64,000 nucleotides of DNA from Hyalangium ruber. Its GTDB lineage: Bacteria > Myxococcota > Myxococcia > Myxococcales > Myxococcaceae. Made by a program: the position numbers and the translations under genes. The stretch is taken from positions 248,001-312,000 of the forward strand of contig NZ_JAXIVS010000004.1 in NCBI RefSeq assembly GCF_034259325.1, given 5' to 3'. The notes under the pieces were generated by a model. It was not told the origin of the DNA. It saw only the letters and a list, made by a program, of their open reading frames with translations, and made no database searches. Below, piece by piece: positions 8,050 through 15,956 of the stretch (positions are counted from its first letter, which is position 1; each line of letters opens with the position of its first letter).

Positions 8050-11000
8050 ATGAGCTGGAGAGGTTCGCCACGGGTCGCGGTACTCGGAGTCCTGCTGCTC
8101 GTCGCCTGTGGCCAGCCTCTGGAGGAAGCGGTGCCCCTGGGCACGCTCTCCTCGGAGCTGATGGCCTCGGCCAGCTATGACGCGACCTTGAAGGTGCCCC
8201 GGTGCGCCGGGCTCGCCTGGGGCTGCGACACGGGCACGCTGGTGAACGGCCGCGGCCCCCAGGGCCCCGAGCTCAATGCCCCCAATACGCTCGGTGGCAC
8301 CTGCCTGGATGGCACGGGCGGCACCATCTACAAGGGCGAGGCACTGGAGCGGCTCAAGGTCTCCACCATCGACGGCGGCCTCCTGGCTGCTGGCAAGCAG
8401 GTGCTCATCGAGGCCACCGTCTGGGCCTTCGACAGCTACACCCCGGACAGGCTGGACCTCTACTACGCGGCGGACGCCAGCAGCCCCTCGTGGACCTTCA
8501 TCACCACGCTGGCTCCGCCCGGCAAACATACGCAGACGCTGACGGCCACCTACACCCTGCCTTCGGGGGGAAGCTCCCAGGCCGTGCGCGGGGTGTTTCG
8601 CAATGGCGGCTCCGCCGTTCTCTGCGGCACGGGTACCTATAATGACCGGGACGACCTGGTCTTCGCGGTGGCGCCCCCGCTGCGGCAGCCCGCGCCCCGC
8701 GTCGCGGCGGGCGACACCCACACGCTGGCGATAGGCACCGATAACGCCGTCTACGCCTGGGGGGAGAACCAGGCCGGCCAGCTCGGCGATGGCTCCACGA
8801 CGTCGCGGCTCGCGTCCGTGAAGGTGAAGGCCGTCTCCCACATCACCGCCCTGGCCGCGGGCGCCGAGCACTCCTTGGCGCTGAGCACGCACGGCACTGT
8901 CTGGGCCTGGGGCTCCAACGCCTCCGGACAGGTCGGCGATGGCTCCTACACCGACCGCGCCACGCCGGCCCAGGTTCCCGGCCTTCCCAGCAGCATCGCC
9001 CTGGCCGCGGGCGCCGAGCACTCCTTGGCGCTGAGCACCCACGGCACCGTCTGGGCCTGGGGCTCCAACACCTCCGGAGCGCTCGGCGACGGCACCTCCG
9101 GCAACACCCGGAGCACCCCGGCGCAGGTGCCTGGCCTCTCCAGCGTGATGGCCGTCGCCGCGGGCCGCTCCCACTCGCTGGCGCTGCGCAACGACGGCAC
9201 CGTCTGGGCCTGGGGCTCCAACACCTTCGGTCAGCTCGGTGACGGCACCACCACCGACCGGCTCTCCCCGGTGCAGGTGCCTAGCCTCTCGGGCGTGGTG
9301 GCCATCGCCTCCGGCTTCAGCCACTCGCTGGCGCTGCGCCAAGACGGCACCGTGTGGACGTGGGGCCGCAACGACGACGGCCAGCTCGGCGATGGCACCA
9401 CCACGCACCGCTCGACGCCGGCGCAGGTGCCCGGCCTCTCGGGCGTGGCGGTCGTGATGGCGGGCTCCAGCCACTCCCTGGCAACGCTGGGCGACGGCAC
9501 CCTGCGGGCCTGGGGAAACAACTTCTTCGGACAGCTCGGGGATGGCACCTCCACCGGGCGGCTCACCCCCGCTCCCGTGCCGGGGTTGTCGGGCGTCAAG
9601 GCTGTCGCCTCGACGAGCAACCACACCGTGGCCCTGCTCGGGGATGGCTCCGCGTGGGCGTGGGGCGGGAACAGCGCGGGTCAGGTGGGCAATGAGACTC
9701 CCACCCCGAGCGTCTCCTCGCCGGTGAACGTGCCGTTCCAGCAACGCTTCACGGCCCACTCCATCGGCAGCTCCCACGTCTTGGCGTTGGACTCGAGGGG
9801 CTCGGTCTGGGCCTGGGGCACGAACAATTTCGGCCAGCTCGGGTTGGGCTCCGCCCTGGCACGACAGAGCTCGCCGGCCAGGCTCCCTGGCCTGACGGGA
9901 ATGACGGCGGTGGCCGCGGGTGCGACCTCCTCGCTGGCGCTGCGCAACGACGGCACCGTCTGGGCCTGGGGGGGTAACAGCTATGGCCAGCTCGGCCAGG
10001 GGAATACTCTCCATCAGGCCACGCCGGTGCAGGTGCAGGGCCTCACGGGGGTGGTGGCCATCGCCGCCGGCTTCGCGCATTCGTTGGCGCTGCGTAACGA
10101 TGGCACCCTCTGGGCCTGGGGCCGCAACCACTCCGGCCAGCTCGGTGACGGCACCACCACCACCCGGCTTCTCCCAACCCAGGTGCCGGGCCTCACGGAC
10201 ATGGTGGCCCTGGTCGCCGGTGACAATGTCTCCCTGGGGGTGCGCACCGGGGGCACCGTCTGGGCCTGGGGCGATAACTACAATGGCCGGCTCGGCGATG
10301 GCACCACCTCCACCCGCCTGTCGCCGGTGCAGGTGCCCGGCCTCACAGGGGTGACGGCCCTGGCCACTGGCAGCTCCCACACCCTGGCGCTGCGCAACGA
10401 TGGCACGGTCTGGGGCTGGGGCGCCGATTCCAATGGCCAGCTGGGCACGGGCAGCACCGCCACCCAGCGGCTGGCCCCCGTGCAGTCGAGCATCACGGGC
10501 GTGGTCTCCCTCAGCGCCAGCGACAGCCACTCCTTGGCGGTGCGCAACAACGGCACCGTCTGGCAATGGGGCGGCAACACCTTTGGTTACTCCGGCACCC
10601 TCACCATCACCTCCTATCGCTACACCCCCGAGCAGGTGCAGGGCCTGACGGGCGCGACGGCCGTCGACGTGGGCTCCTCCACCGGCATGGTCCTCGACTC
10701 CATCGGCAGACTCTGGGCCTGGGGCTACAACGTTTATGGCCACTTCGGCGATGGCTCGGACTTGCGGCTCGTGCCGGTGCAGGTGCCGAGCCTGAGCGGT
10801 GTGCAGTCCCTCGCCACGGGCGCGGATCACTCGATGGCGCTGCGCAACGACGGCACTGTCTGGACCTGGGGCAGGAACACCTACGGCCAGCTCGGCGACG
10901 GGACCGTCACCTTGCGTGACGTGCCCTTGCAGGTGCCGGGCCTGACGGGCGTGACGGCGGTGGGAGCCGGCCAATGGCACTCGGTGGCGCTGCGCAATGA

Positions 11001-11853
11001 CGGCACCGTCTGGACCTGGGGTTACAACGGCAAGCGCAACCTGGGAGATGGGACGACCACGAACCGGAGGAGCCCGGTGCAGGTGCTGGGTCTCACGGGG
11101 GTGACGGCCCTGGTCACCGGCGGCCACCACGTCCTGGCCCTGCGCAACGACGGCACCGTCTGGGCCTGGGGTGATAACTCCTATGGCCAGTTGGGGGATG
11201 GGACGAACTCTCAGCGGGCCACCCCGGTGCAGGTGCTGGGCCTGACGGGTGTCGTCTCCCTGGCCGCGAGCGCGTCTCACAGCCTGGCCATGCGCTCCGA
11301 CGGCACGGTCTGGGGCTGGGGCGACAACTTCTACGGCCAGCTCGGCAACAGCACCACCACCGTCTCCTTTACGCCCGTGCAGATCTCGGGCCTCACGGGT
11401 GTGACGCAGCTCTCCGCCGGCTCGTCCCACAGCATGGCCGTGCTCGCCGACGGCACCGTCCGGGCCTGGGGCTACAACCTCGACGGCCGGCTCGGCGATG
11501 GCTCCCTCGTCAACCGCACCACCCCGGTGGGGGTGTCTGGCCTCAGCGGCACCGTCACCCTCTCCATGGGCTCCAATCACATCCTCACCGTGCAGAGCGA
11601 CGGCACCGCCCGGAGCTGGGGCTACAACGAATACGGCCAGCTCGGGAATGGAACGACTTCGCCCGCAATCAATGCCAGCCCTGCTCCAGTCCAGGGCCTG
11701 AGCAATGTGCAGGCCGTCAGCGGCGGCAGCGGGTACTCGCTGGCGCTGCGCACGGACGGCACCGTCTGGGCCTGGGGCTACGACGAATACGACGAGCTCG
11801 GAGATGGGCTGTCCGCCTGGCGCCCCACCCCAGGCCTCGTCCCCGTCCCCTGA
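8050..11853 (+). CDS. RCC1-repeat (BNR-like) outer-surface lipoprotein with 21 repeats
   Basis: 1267 residues. Lipoprotein signal with lipobox LLVAC at about residue 20, then a beta-rich region of about 190 residues without repeats, then a run of RCC1 repeats to the C-terminus. The repeat unit is about 50 residues with the core 'H(S/T)LALRNDGTVWAWG-N--GQLGDG'. I count 21 units (bases 8701-11850), equal to three seven-bladed propellers. ATG 8050 follows GGAGG at 8041 with good spacing; a GTG at 8032 is less likely. An AT-rich segment at 7970-8030 is the likely promoter region. RCC1 propellers are protein-interaction platforms; the target here is unknown. The repeats force long antisense frames that are not genes. 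Confidence 0.9.
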   Translation: MSWRGSPRVAVLGVLLLVACGQPLEEAVPLGTLSSELMASASYDATLKVPRCAGLAWGCDTGTLVNGRGPQGPELNAPNTLGGTCLDGTGGTIYKGEALERLKVSTIDGGLLAAGKQVLIEATVWAFDSYTPDRLDLYYAADASSPSWTFITTLAPPGKHTQTLTATYTLPSGGSSQAVRGVFRNGGSAVLCGTGTYNDRDDLVFAVAPPLRQPAPRVAAGDTHTLAIGTDNAVYAWGENQAGQLGDGSTTSRLASVKVKAVSHITALAAGAEHSLALSTHGTVWAWGSNASGQVGDGSYTDRATPAQVPGLPSSIALAAGAEHSLALSTHGTVWAWGSNTSGALGDGTSGNTRSTPAQVPGLSSVMAVAAGRSHSLALRNDGTVWAWGSNTFGQLGDGTTTDRLSPVQVPSLSGVVAIASGFSHSLALRQDGTVWTWGRNDDGQLGDGTTTHRSTPAQVPGLSGVAVVMAGSSHSLATLGDGTLRAWGNNFFGQLGDGTSTGRLTPAPVPGLSGVKAVASTSNHTVALLGDGSAWAWGGNSAGQVGNETPTPSVSSPVNVPFQQRFTAHSIGSSHVLALDSRGSVWAWGTNNFGQLGLGSALARQSSPARLPGLTGMTAVAAGATSSLALRNDGTVWAWGGNSYGQLGQGNTLHQATPVQVQGLTGVVAIAAGFAHSLALRNDGTLWAWGRNHSGQLGDGTTTTRLLPTQVPGLTDMVALVAGDNVSLGVRTGGTVWAWGDNYNGRLGDGTTSTRLSPVQVPGLTGVTALATGSSHTLALRNDGTVWGWGADSNGQLGTGSTATQRLAPVQSSITGVVSLSASDSHSLAVRNNGTVWQWGGNTFGYSGTLTITSYRYTPEQVQGLTGATAVDVGSSTGMVLDSIGRLWAWGYNVYGHFGDGSDLRLVPVQVPSLSGVQSLATGADHSMALRNDGTVWTWGRNTYGQLGDGTVTLRDVPLQVPGLTGVTAVGAGQWHSVALRNDGTVWTWGYNGKRNLGDGTTTNRRSPVQVLGLTGVTALVTGGHHVLALRNDGTVWAWGDNSYGQLGDGTNSQRATPVQVLGLTGVVSLAASASHSLAMRSDGTVWGWGDNFYGQLGNSTTTVSFTPVQISGLTGVTQLSAGSSHSMAVLADGTVRAWGYNLDGRLGDGSLVNRTTPVGVSGLSGTVTLSMGSNHILTVQSDGTARSWGYNEYGQLGNGTTSPAINASPAPVQGLSNVQAVSGGSGYSLALRTDGTVWAWGYDEYDELGDGLSAWRPTPGLVPVP
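8701..11850 (+). repeat. 21 tandem RCC1-coding units of about 150 bp
   Basis: Degenerate tandem repeat inside the lipoprotein gene, period near 150 bp, recognised by the recurring 'ctggcgctgcgcaacga' and 'tgggcctggggc' blocks. The most similar adjacent pair is at about 8848-9090 (units 2 and 3), suggesting recent unit duplication. Confidence 0.9.
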
Positions 11854-11878
11854 GGGAAGGTGCTTGCGGAGCGGGGCT

Positions 11879-12538
11879 TCAATCCCGGTCCGGCGCCCCA
11901 AGGGGGAAGAGCGGCCGGAACGGTCGCGCTTCCTCCACGGCCCGGGCAAAGGACGGTCGGGTCAGCAACCGCGCGCGGTAGGCACGCAGCACGGGAAACG
12001 ACTCGGAGATCCGGTGCGTCCAGTCCGCGTAGAACAGCGAGGGCGCGGCCGCGCAGTCCGCCAGGGTGAAGTCCGCCCCGGCGGCCCAGGTCCTGCCGCC
12101 AAGCTTCCCTTCGAGCCACGCGTAGGCGCGTTCCAGCTTTTGCACAGCAAGCGCCAGTCCTTCCTGGCGCTTCACCGGGTCTCCTGTCAGCGCACCGTCT
12201 ACCGCGTGCTGCGCCGCGTTCATGACGTGCAGGTCGAAGAAGCGGTCGAGGAAGCGCACCTCCAGCGCGGCCATCGGATCCGCGGGCAACAGGCGCACCG
12301 GCCCGGGATGCACGAGCTGCAGGTACTCGATGATGATGCTGGTCTCGGCGATGTCGCGCTCGCCGTCCAGGAGCAGCGGGAACTTGCGCAACGGCCAGCG
12401 CCGCAGCCACTCCGCCGAGTGCTGCGGCGTATCCGGCCCGATGCAGCGGAACTCGAAGGGCGTGCCATTCTCATACAGCGCGATGAGCACTTTCTGCGTG
12501 TACGAGGAGAAGGGATGACCGTAGACCGCGAGTGACAT
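11879..12538 (-). CDS. Glutathione S-transferase family protein
   Basis: 219 residues. Thioredoxin-like N-terminus MSLAVYGHPFSSYTQKVLIALYENG, with S-x-x-T/Q in the place of the catalytic Ser/Cys, then LRKFPLLLDGERDIAETSIIIEYL (cis-Pro and glutathione Ser/Thr). The C-terminal domain has FTLADCAAAPSLFYADW, the conserved Asp helix. Start ATG 12538 is preceded on its strand by AGGAGG; the longer frame starting at 12610 would run through the operator region. Convergent with the RCC1 gene (25 bases between stops). Two copies of a 17-bp palindrome lie directly upstream, so the gene is probably repressed by a dimeric regulator encoded elsewhere. Confidence 0.85.
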   Translation of the reverse strand: MSLAVYGHPFSSYTQKVLIALYENGTPFEFRCIGPDTPQHSAEWLRRWPLRKFPLLLDGERDIAETSIIIEYLQLVHPGPVRLLPADPMAALEVRFLDRFFDLHVMNAAQHAVDGALTGDPVKRQEGLALAVQKLERAYAWLEGKLGGRTWAAGADFTLADCAAAPSLFYADWTHRISESFPVLRAYRARLLTRPSFARAVEEARPFRPLFPLGAPDRD

Positions 12539-12561
12539 CGGGAGACCTCCTGATGCAAACC

Positions 12562-12612
12562 GCTTGCAGTTTGCAATCGGTTGCTTACCCCTACCGCTTG
12601 CATATTGCAAGC
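12562..12612. promoter_or_regulatory. Twin 17-bp palindromic operators upstream of GST gene
   Basis: Site A, 12596-12612: gcttgca-tat-tgcaagc, a perfect palindrome. Site B, 12562-12578: gcttgca-gtt-tgcaatc, one mismatch. Their centres are 34 bp apart and both lie 24-74 bases upstream of the GST start. Two matching dyads at a GST promoter are what a TetR/MarR/HxlR-type repressor would use. The cognate regulator is not next to the gene. Confidence 0.6.
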
Positions 12613-12737
12613 ACTCAACGCCCCTCCTGATTCCCCATCATGTGAGAAAGACACACTGAATCACCGCGAGCGATCCACGCTCATACACGGGGCGCAAAAA
12701 GGATGACCGCGCTGTTGCGGCTTTCCAAGGGTGCGCC

Positions 12738-14384
12738 ATGAATCTCTCGCGACGCGGTCTGCTCAAGCTCGGAGCCCTGGGAGCCATCACGGGCGTTGGC
12801 TCCACCCTCCTCGGGGCTAGCGCGGCCCAGGCCGCCGAGGCCGTGCCGCCCGTGAACTCGCTCAACGAGCTCCTGTACCGCCTCGCCGTGCCGGAGATCT
12901 TCCGGGCGCTGCCCACCGCGCCCGAGCACTCCCAAGCCCTGGTGATTGGCACGGGCTTCGGCGCCTCCGTGGCGGCGCTGCGGCTCGGGCAGGCGGGCGT
13001 GCAGGTCACCATGCTCGAGCGTGGGTCACGCTGGCCGCGAGACCTCTGGCGACAGCTCTTCTCCTCCGACTCGCTGATCGACGGCCGAGCCGTGTGGTTC
13101 AGAACGAGCTTCCCGGGCTTCGATGGCATCACCCGGCCCACCGACTCCTTCGGCGGAGTGCTCGACGTCACGGACTATGAGCACATCCAAGTCTGGCGCG
13201 GGGCCGCCGTCGGCGGTGGCTCGGTCGTCTTCACCGGGGCCATGGTGCAGCCCGAGAAGCGCTTCTTCGACCACGTCTTCCAGGGCGTCGTGAGCTACGA
13301 GGAGATGGACCAGCGCTACTACCCGCTGGCCCGCCAGATGCTCGCGGTCTCCCCCATGCCGCCGGATGTGTACCAGAGCGCGCCCTTCGGGCACTCCCGA
13401 GTCTGGGATACCCACGCCACCCAGGCCGGCTACACCCCGCAGCGCATCGACTCCATCTTTCGCTGGGACATCGTGCGGCGCGAGCTGACGGGCACCGCTC
13501 GCCCCTCCGCCATCATCGGAGAGAGCACCTTCGGCAACGCGAACGGTGCCAAGTACGATCTCGGGCAGAACTACCTCGCCCAGGCCGAGGCCACGGGCAA
13601 GGTGAGCATCCACCCCGGCCACCAGGTGATGGCCATCGGGCGCGAGGCGAACGGCCGCTACTGGGTACAGGTCAACGTCGTCGCTCCGAACGGCACCGTG
13701 CTCCGCCAGCGCACCCTGACGGCGGACCGGCTGTTCCTGGGCGCCGGCTCCATCGGCACCAGCGAGCTGCTCGTCGCCGCCCGAGACACCGGCACCCTGC
13801 CCTCCCTCAACGAGAGCATCGGCACCGGCTGGGGCACGAACGGAGACGCGGCGGTCGCGCGCACGTTCTCGGGCCTCGAGGGCTTCAACCAGGGCGCGCC
13901 GTGCGCCTCGCGCATCCTCGACGAGCGCGGGATGCCCGTGACGCTGGAGAACTGGTACGTCCCCAACCTGCCGGCCAACCCGGGCTTGATTGGCTCGCTC
14001 GGGATGGCCCTGGACTCCCAGCGCGCGAGCTTTCGCTATGACCGCCTCCGCAAGAAGGTGGTGCTCGACTGGCCCAGCCATGGCAATGACGCCGTCGTGG
14101 CCGCGCTGCGCGCCGTCAACACCCGCATCGCCGAAGCCAGCGGCACGCAGGGGGGCGTCCCCGTCCTGGCCCCCGACGTCAACGCCACCTTCACGGCCCA
14201 CCCGCTCGGCGGCGCGGTGCTCGGGAGCGCGACCGACGCCTATGGCCGCGTACGGGGGTACGACTCCCTCTATGTCGTTGACGGAGCGGCGATTCCCGGC
14301 AGCACGGGGACGGTCAATCCCTCACTGACCATCACCGCGCTGGCGGAGCGGTCCATCGCCGAGATCCTCCGCGCGGGGGGGTAG
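12738..14384 (+). CDS. Cholesterol oxidase-like GMC flavoprotein, Tat-exported
   Basis: 548 residues. Twin-arginine signal SRRGLLKLGA followed by a hydrophobic core and an AQA-A type cleavage site near residue 33. FAD-binding GTGFGAS at 71-77 and LERG about 25 residues later. The C-terminus carries the active-site signatures of class I cholesterol oxidases: HPLGG (His488), ATDAYGRVRGY, and GTVNPSLTITALAERS (Asn527). In that family these residues bind the steroid 3-OH. Family chemistry is oxidation of a 3-beta-hydroxysteroid with O2 giving H2O2 and isomerisation of the double bond. Export fits attack on prey or environmental sterols. Specificity for cholesterol is inferred. A GC-rich hairpin spans the stop codon. 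Confidence 0.85.
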   Translation: MNLSRRGLLKLGALGAITGVGSTLLGASAAQAAEAVPPVNSLNELLYRLAVPEIFRALPTAPEHSQALVIGTGFGASVAALRLGQAGVQVTMLERGSRWPRDLWRQLFSSDSLIDGRAVWFRTSFPGFDGITRPTDSFGGVLDVTDYEHIQVWRGAAVGGGSVVFTGAMVQPEKRFFDHVFQGVVSYEEMDQRYYPLARQMLAVSPMPPDVYQSAPFGHSRVWDTHATQAGYTPQRIDSIFRWDIVRRELTGTARPSAIIGESTFGNANGAKYDLGQNYLAQAEATGKVSIHPGHQVMAIGREANGRYWVQVNVVAPNGTVLRQRTLTADRLFLGAGSIGTSELLVAARDTGTLPSLNESIGTGWGTNGDAAVARTFSGLEGFNQGAPCASRILDERGMPVTLENWYVPNLPANPGLIGSLGMALDSQRASFRYDRLRKKVVLDWPSHGNDAVVAALRAVNTRIAEASGTQGGVPVLAPDVNATFTAHPLGGAVLGSATDAYGRVRGYDSLYVVDGAAIPGSTGTVNPSLTITALAERSIAEILRAGG

Positions 14385-14402
14385 CCGCGAAGCGGCGCCC
14401 CC
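14376..14402 (+). terminator. GC-rich hairpin spanning the cholesterol-oxidase stop
   Basis: gccgc-gaa-gcggc (14384-14396), enclosed by a G-run (14376-14381) and a C-run (14398-14402). No T-run follows, so termination is uncertain; attenuation before the next gene is an alternative. Confidence 0.35.
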
Positions 14403-14518
14403 GGCTCGATCGCGTCAATTCAACAAAGCGCCTATTGGCGTGGGCCGGAAGGCTTCTTAAAGAGGCAATGCCGCCGTCGAGTTCACCCGTAGTCCTCACC
14501 TCAGGAAAGGGCTGTCAT

Positions 14519-15052
14519 ATGTTTGGCTTGCTTCCTCCCATCGGCTTGGAAATTCCTTGCAGTGCTTACGGAGTCAATATTCCTCTCAAAGTCAACGTCC
14601 TCGGAATCATCACGTTGGACTTCAAGGGAGGAATCAAGGAGCGGGTAGAGGCGAACATTTCGGGCGGGCTCGGAGGCATCAAGCTGAAGGTGATTGGCTT
14701 CGAGATGTCGGCCGACAGCCCCGTGCTTGGCAAGGTCACCATCAGCCAGGCCGATGTCGACACGACGCCGCTCAGCCTGCTCGAACTCATCAGCAATCTG
14801 CCGCCGACCTTCCGGCATACGCGATTCCTGGATTTCACGATGACGATCGAGAGGCCGCCGGGCGGTGGTCCCCCCCTGGTGTTGGCGAACACCAAGACAG
14901 CCAGGGTGCTCAACGACAAGCTCACGGTGTATCCGCCGCAGGGCGCCGTCTACCAGCTCCAGGAGCCTGTCGATCTCGCGCCGGTCGGTGCGCCCAACCA
15001 GGTCGTCGCCCAGCTGCTCCAGTACCCCACCACCTGGTCGCACAACCCGTAA
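14519..15052 (+). CDS. Hypothetical protein downstream of cholesterol oxidase
   Basis: 177 residues; family not recognised. I chose ATG 14519 because AGGAAAGGG lies at 14503-14511; an upstream ATG at 14435 has no such signal. The sequence alternates short hydrophobic strands (IPLKVNVLGIITLDFKGGI, LGGIKLKVIGFEMSA, VTISQADVDTTPLSLLELI), suggesting a beta-sandwich. No signal peptide, membrane segment or cysteine pair is evident; there is one Cys (residue 13). It follows the oxidase by 134 bases on the same strand and is likely co-expressed, so a sterol-linked role is possible but only by association. Confidence 0.7.
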   Translation: MFGLLPPIGLEIPCSAYGVNIPLKVNVLGIITLDFKGGIKERVEANISGGLGGIKLKVIGFEMSADSPVLGKVTISQADVDTTPLSLLELISNLPPTFRHTRFLDFTMTIERPPGGGPPLVLANTKTARVLNDKLTVYPPQGAVYQLQEPVDLAPVGAPNQVVAQLLQYPTTWSHNP

Positions 15053-15084
15053 CGGGGTAGCGGAGCCCTCCGCCCCAGACGCGG

Positions 15085-15109
15085 CCCTCTGCCTGGCAAG
15101 GGCAGAGGG
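15085..15109. terminator. Stem-loop between convergent genes
   Basis: ccctctgcc (15085-15093) pairs perfectly with ggcagaggg (15101-15109), 7-base loop. It sits between the hypothetical gene and the convergent DUF899 gene and may terminate both, though neither side has a clear T-run. Confidence 0.4.
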
Positions 15110-15161
15110 TCGCACGGACGGACATCATGGGCGCTCGCGATTCGAGGGGATGCCTGGGCAG

Positions 15162-15908
15162 TCAGGCCCCCTCGTACTTGTCGTGATGGCGCACCCACGC
15201 CATCCCGTACGGCAGCTCCTGCTCGTTGCGGCCCACCGGCGTGAGATCGAGGTAGTTGTAGGTGTTGATCAGCAGGTCGAGGCCGCGTCCGTACGTCGAG
15301 TACGTGTGGAAGACGTCATTGCCCTCGCGGAGGAACACACTGAGGCCCGGTGCCTCCGACATCGAGAAGGACTTCTTCTCGTAGTTGTACTCGGCGCTCT
15401 GTGTCGCCAGCTCCTCGGGACGAAACGACACGTTGTAGTCGTAGTTGAAGTCAGTGCCCGACGAGGAGAGCCAGCGGAACTTCCAGCCCATGCGCTGCTT
15501 GAACGGCTCGATCTTCGCGAGCGGCGCACGTGAGATGACGGCGAAGGCCGTGTCGCGCGCCGCGAGGTGAACGATGGATGCCTCGAAGTTGTCGGCGACA
15601 AGGGAGCAACTCTTGCACCCCTCGTTCCAGCTCGGATCGAACATGAAGTGGTAGATGATGAGCTGGCGCTTGCCGTCGAAGAGGTCCGTGAGGGTGCGCT
15701 GGCCGCTCGGCCCCTCGAAGACGTAGCGCTTGTCCACCTTCACCATCGGAAGCGCGCGGCGCGCCGCGCTCAGCGCATCACGTTCATGCGTGAAAGCCTT
15801 CTCCCTGGCAAGCAGGGCCCTGCGGGCTTGCACCCACTCCTCGCGAGTGACCTCGCTCCTTCGCGTCGCCTCCCGCAACTCACCCGTCATCGTGCTCGCC
15901 AGGGTCAT
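15162..15908 (-). CDS. DUF899 family thioredoxin-like protein
   Basis: 248 residues. Diagnostic DUF899 features: VTREEWVQARRALLAREKAFTHERD near the N-terminus, KRYVFEGPSG, then LIIYHFMFDPSWNEGCKSCSLVADNF with the CxxC that replaces the thioredoxin active site, and GLSVFLREGNDVFHTYSTYGRG near the end. The family has a thioredoxin-like fold and is usually annotated as dithiol-disulfide oxidoreductase; substrate unknown. AGGAGAG precedes ATG 15908. It follows the regulator gene by 48 bases on the same strand and is probably cotranscribed. Confidence 0.85.
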   Translation of the reverse strand: MTLASTMTGELREATRRSEVTREEWVQARRALLAREKAFTHERDALSAARRALPMVKVDKRYVFEGPSGQRTLTDLFDGKRQLIIYHFMFDPSWNEGCKSCSLVADNFEASIVHLAARDTAFAVISRAPLAKIEPFKQRMGWKFRWLSSSGTDFNYDYNVSFRPEELATQSAEYNYEKKSFSMSEAPGLSVFLREGNDVFHTYSTYGRGLDLLINTYNYLDLTPVGRNEQELPYGMAWVRHHDKYEGA

Positions 15909-15956
15909 CGTGTCTCTCCTTGCTCTCGAGCGGCGCTCTTGCCGCCAAGGAGAGAT

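Noticed and set aside
8701-11850. Regular repeats considered as a CRISPR-like array
   Set aside because: The unit is about 150 bp, in-frame and coding for RCC1 blades; repeats are degenerate and there are no unique spacers.
8038-11949. 1303-codon open frame antisense to the RCC1 lipoprotein gene
   Set aside because: Caused by the GC-rich repeat in the real gene. The translation is a low-complexity Ala/Gly/Arg/His repeat with no domain and the strand has no ribosome binding site there.
6667-12538. Possible shared operon of the two GST genes
   Set aside because: They lie on opposite strands and are separated by the 3.8-kb RCC1 gene; similarity between them is only at fold level.
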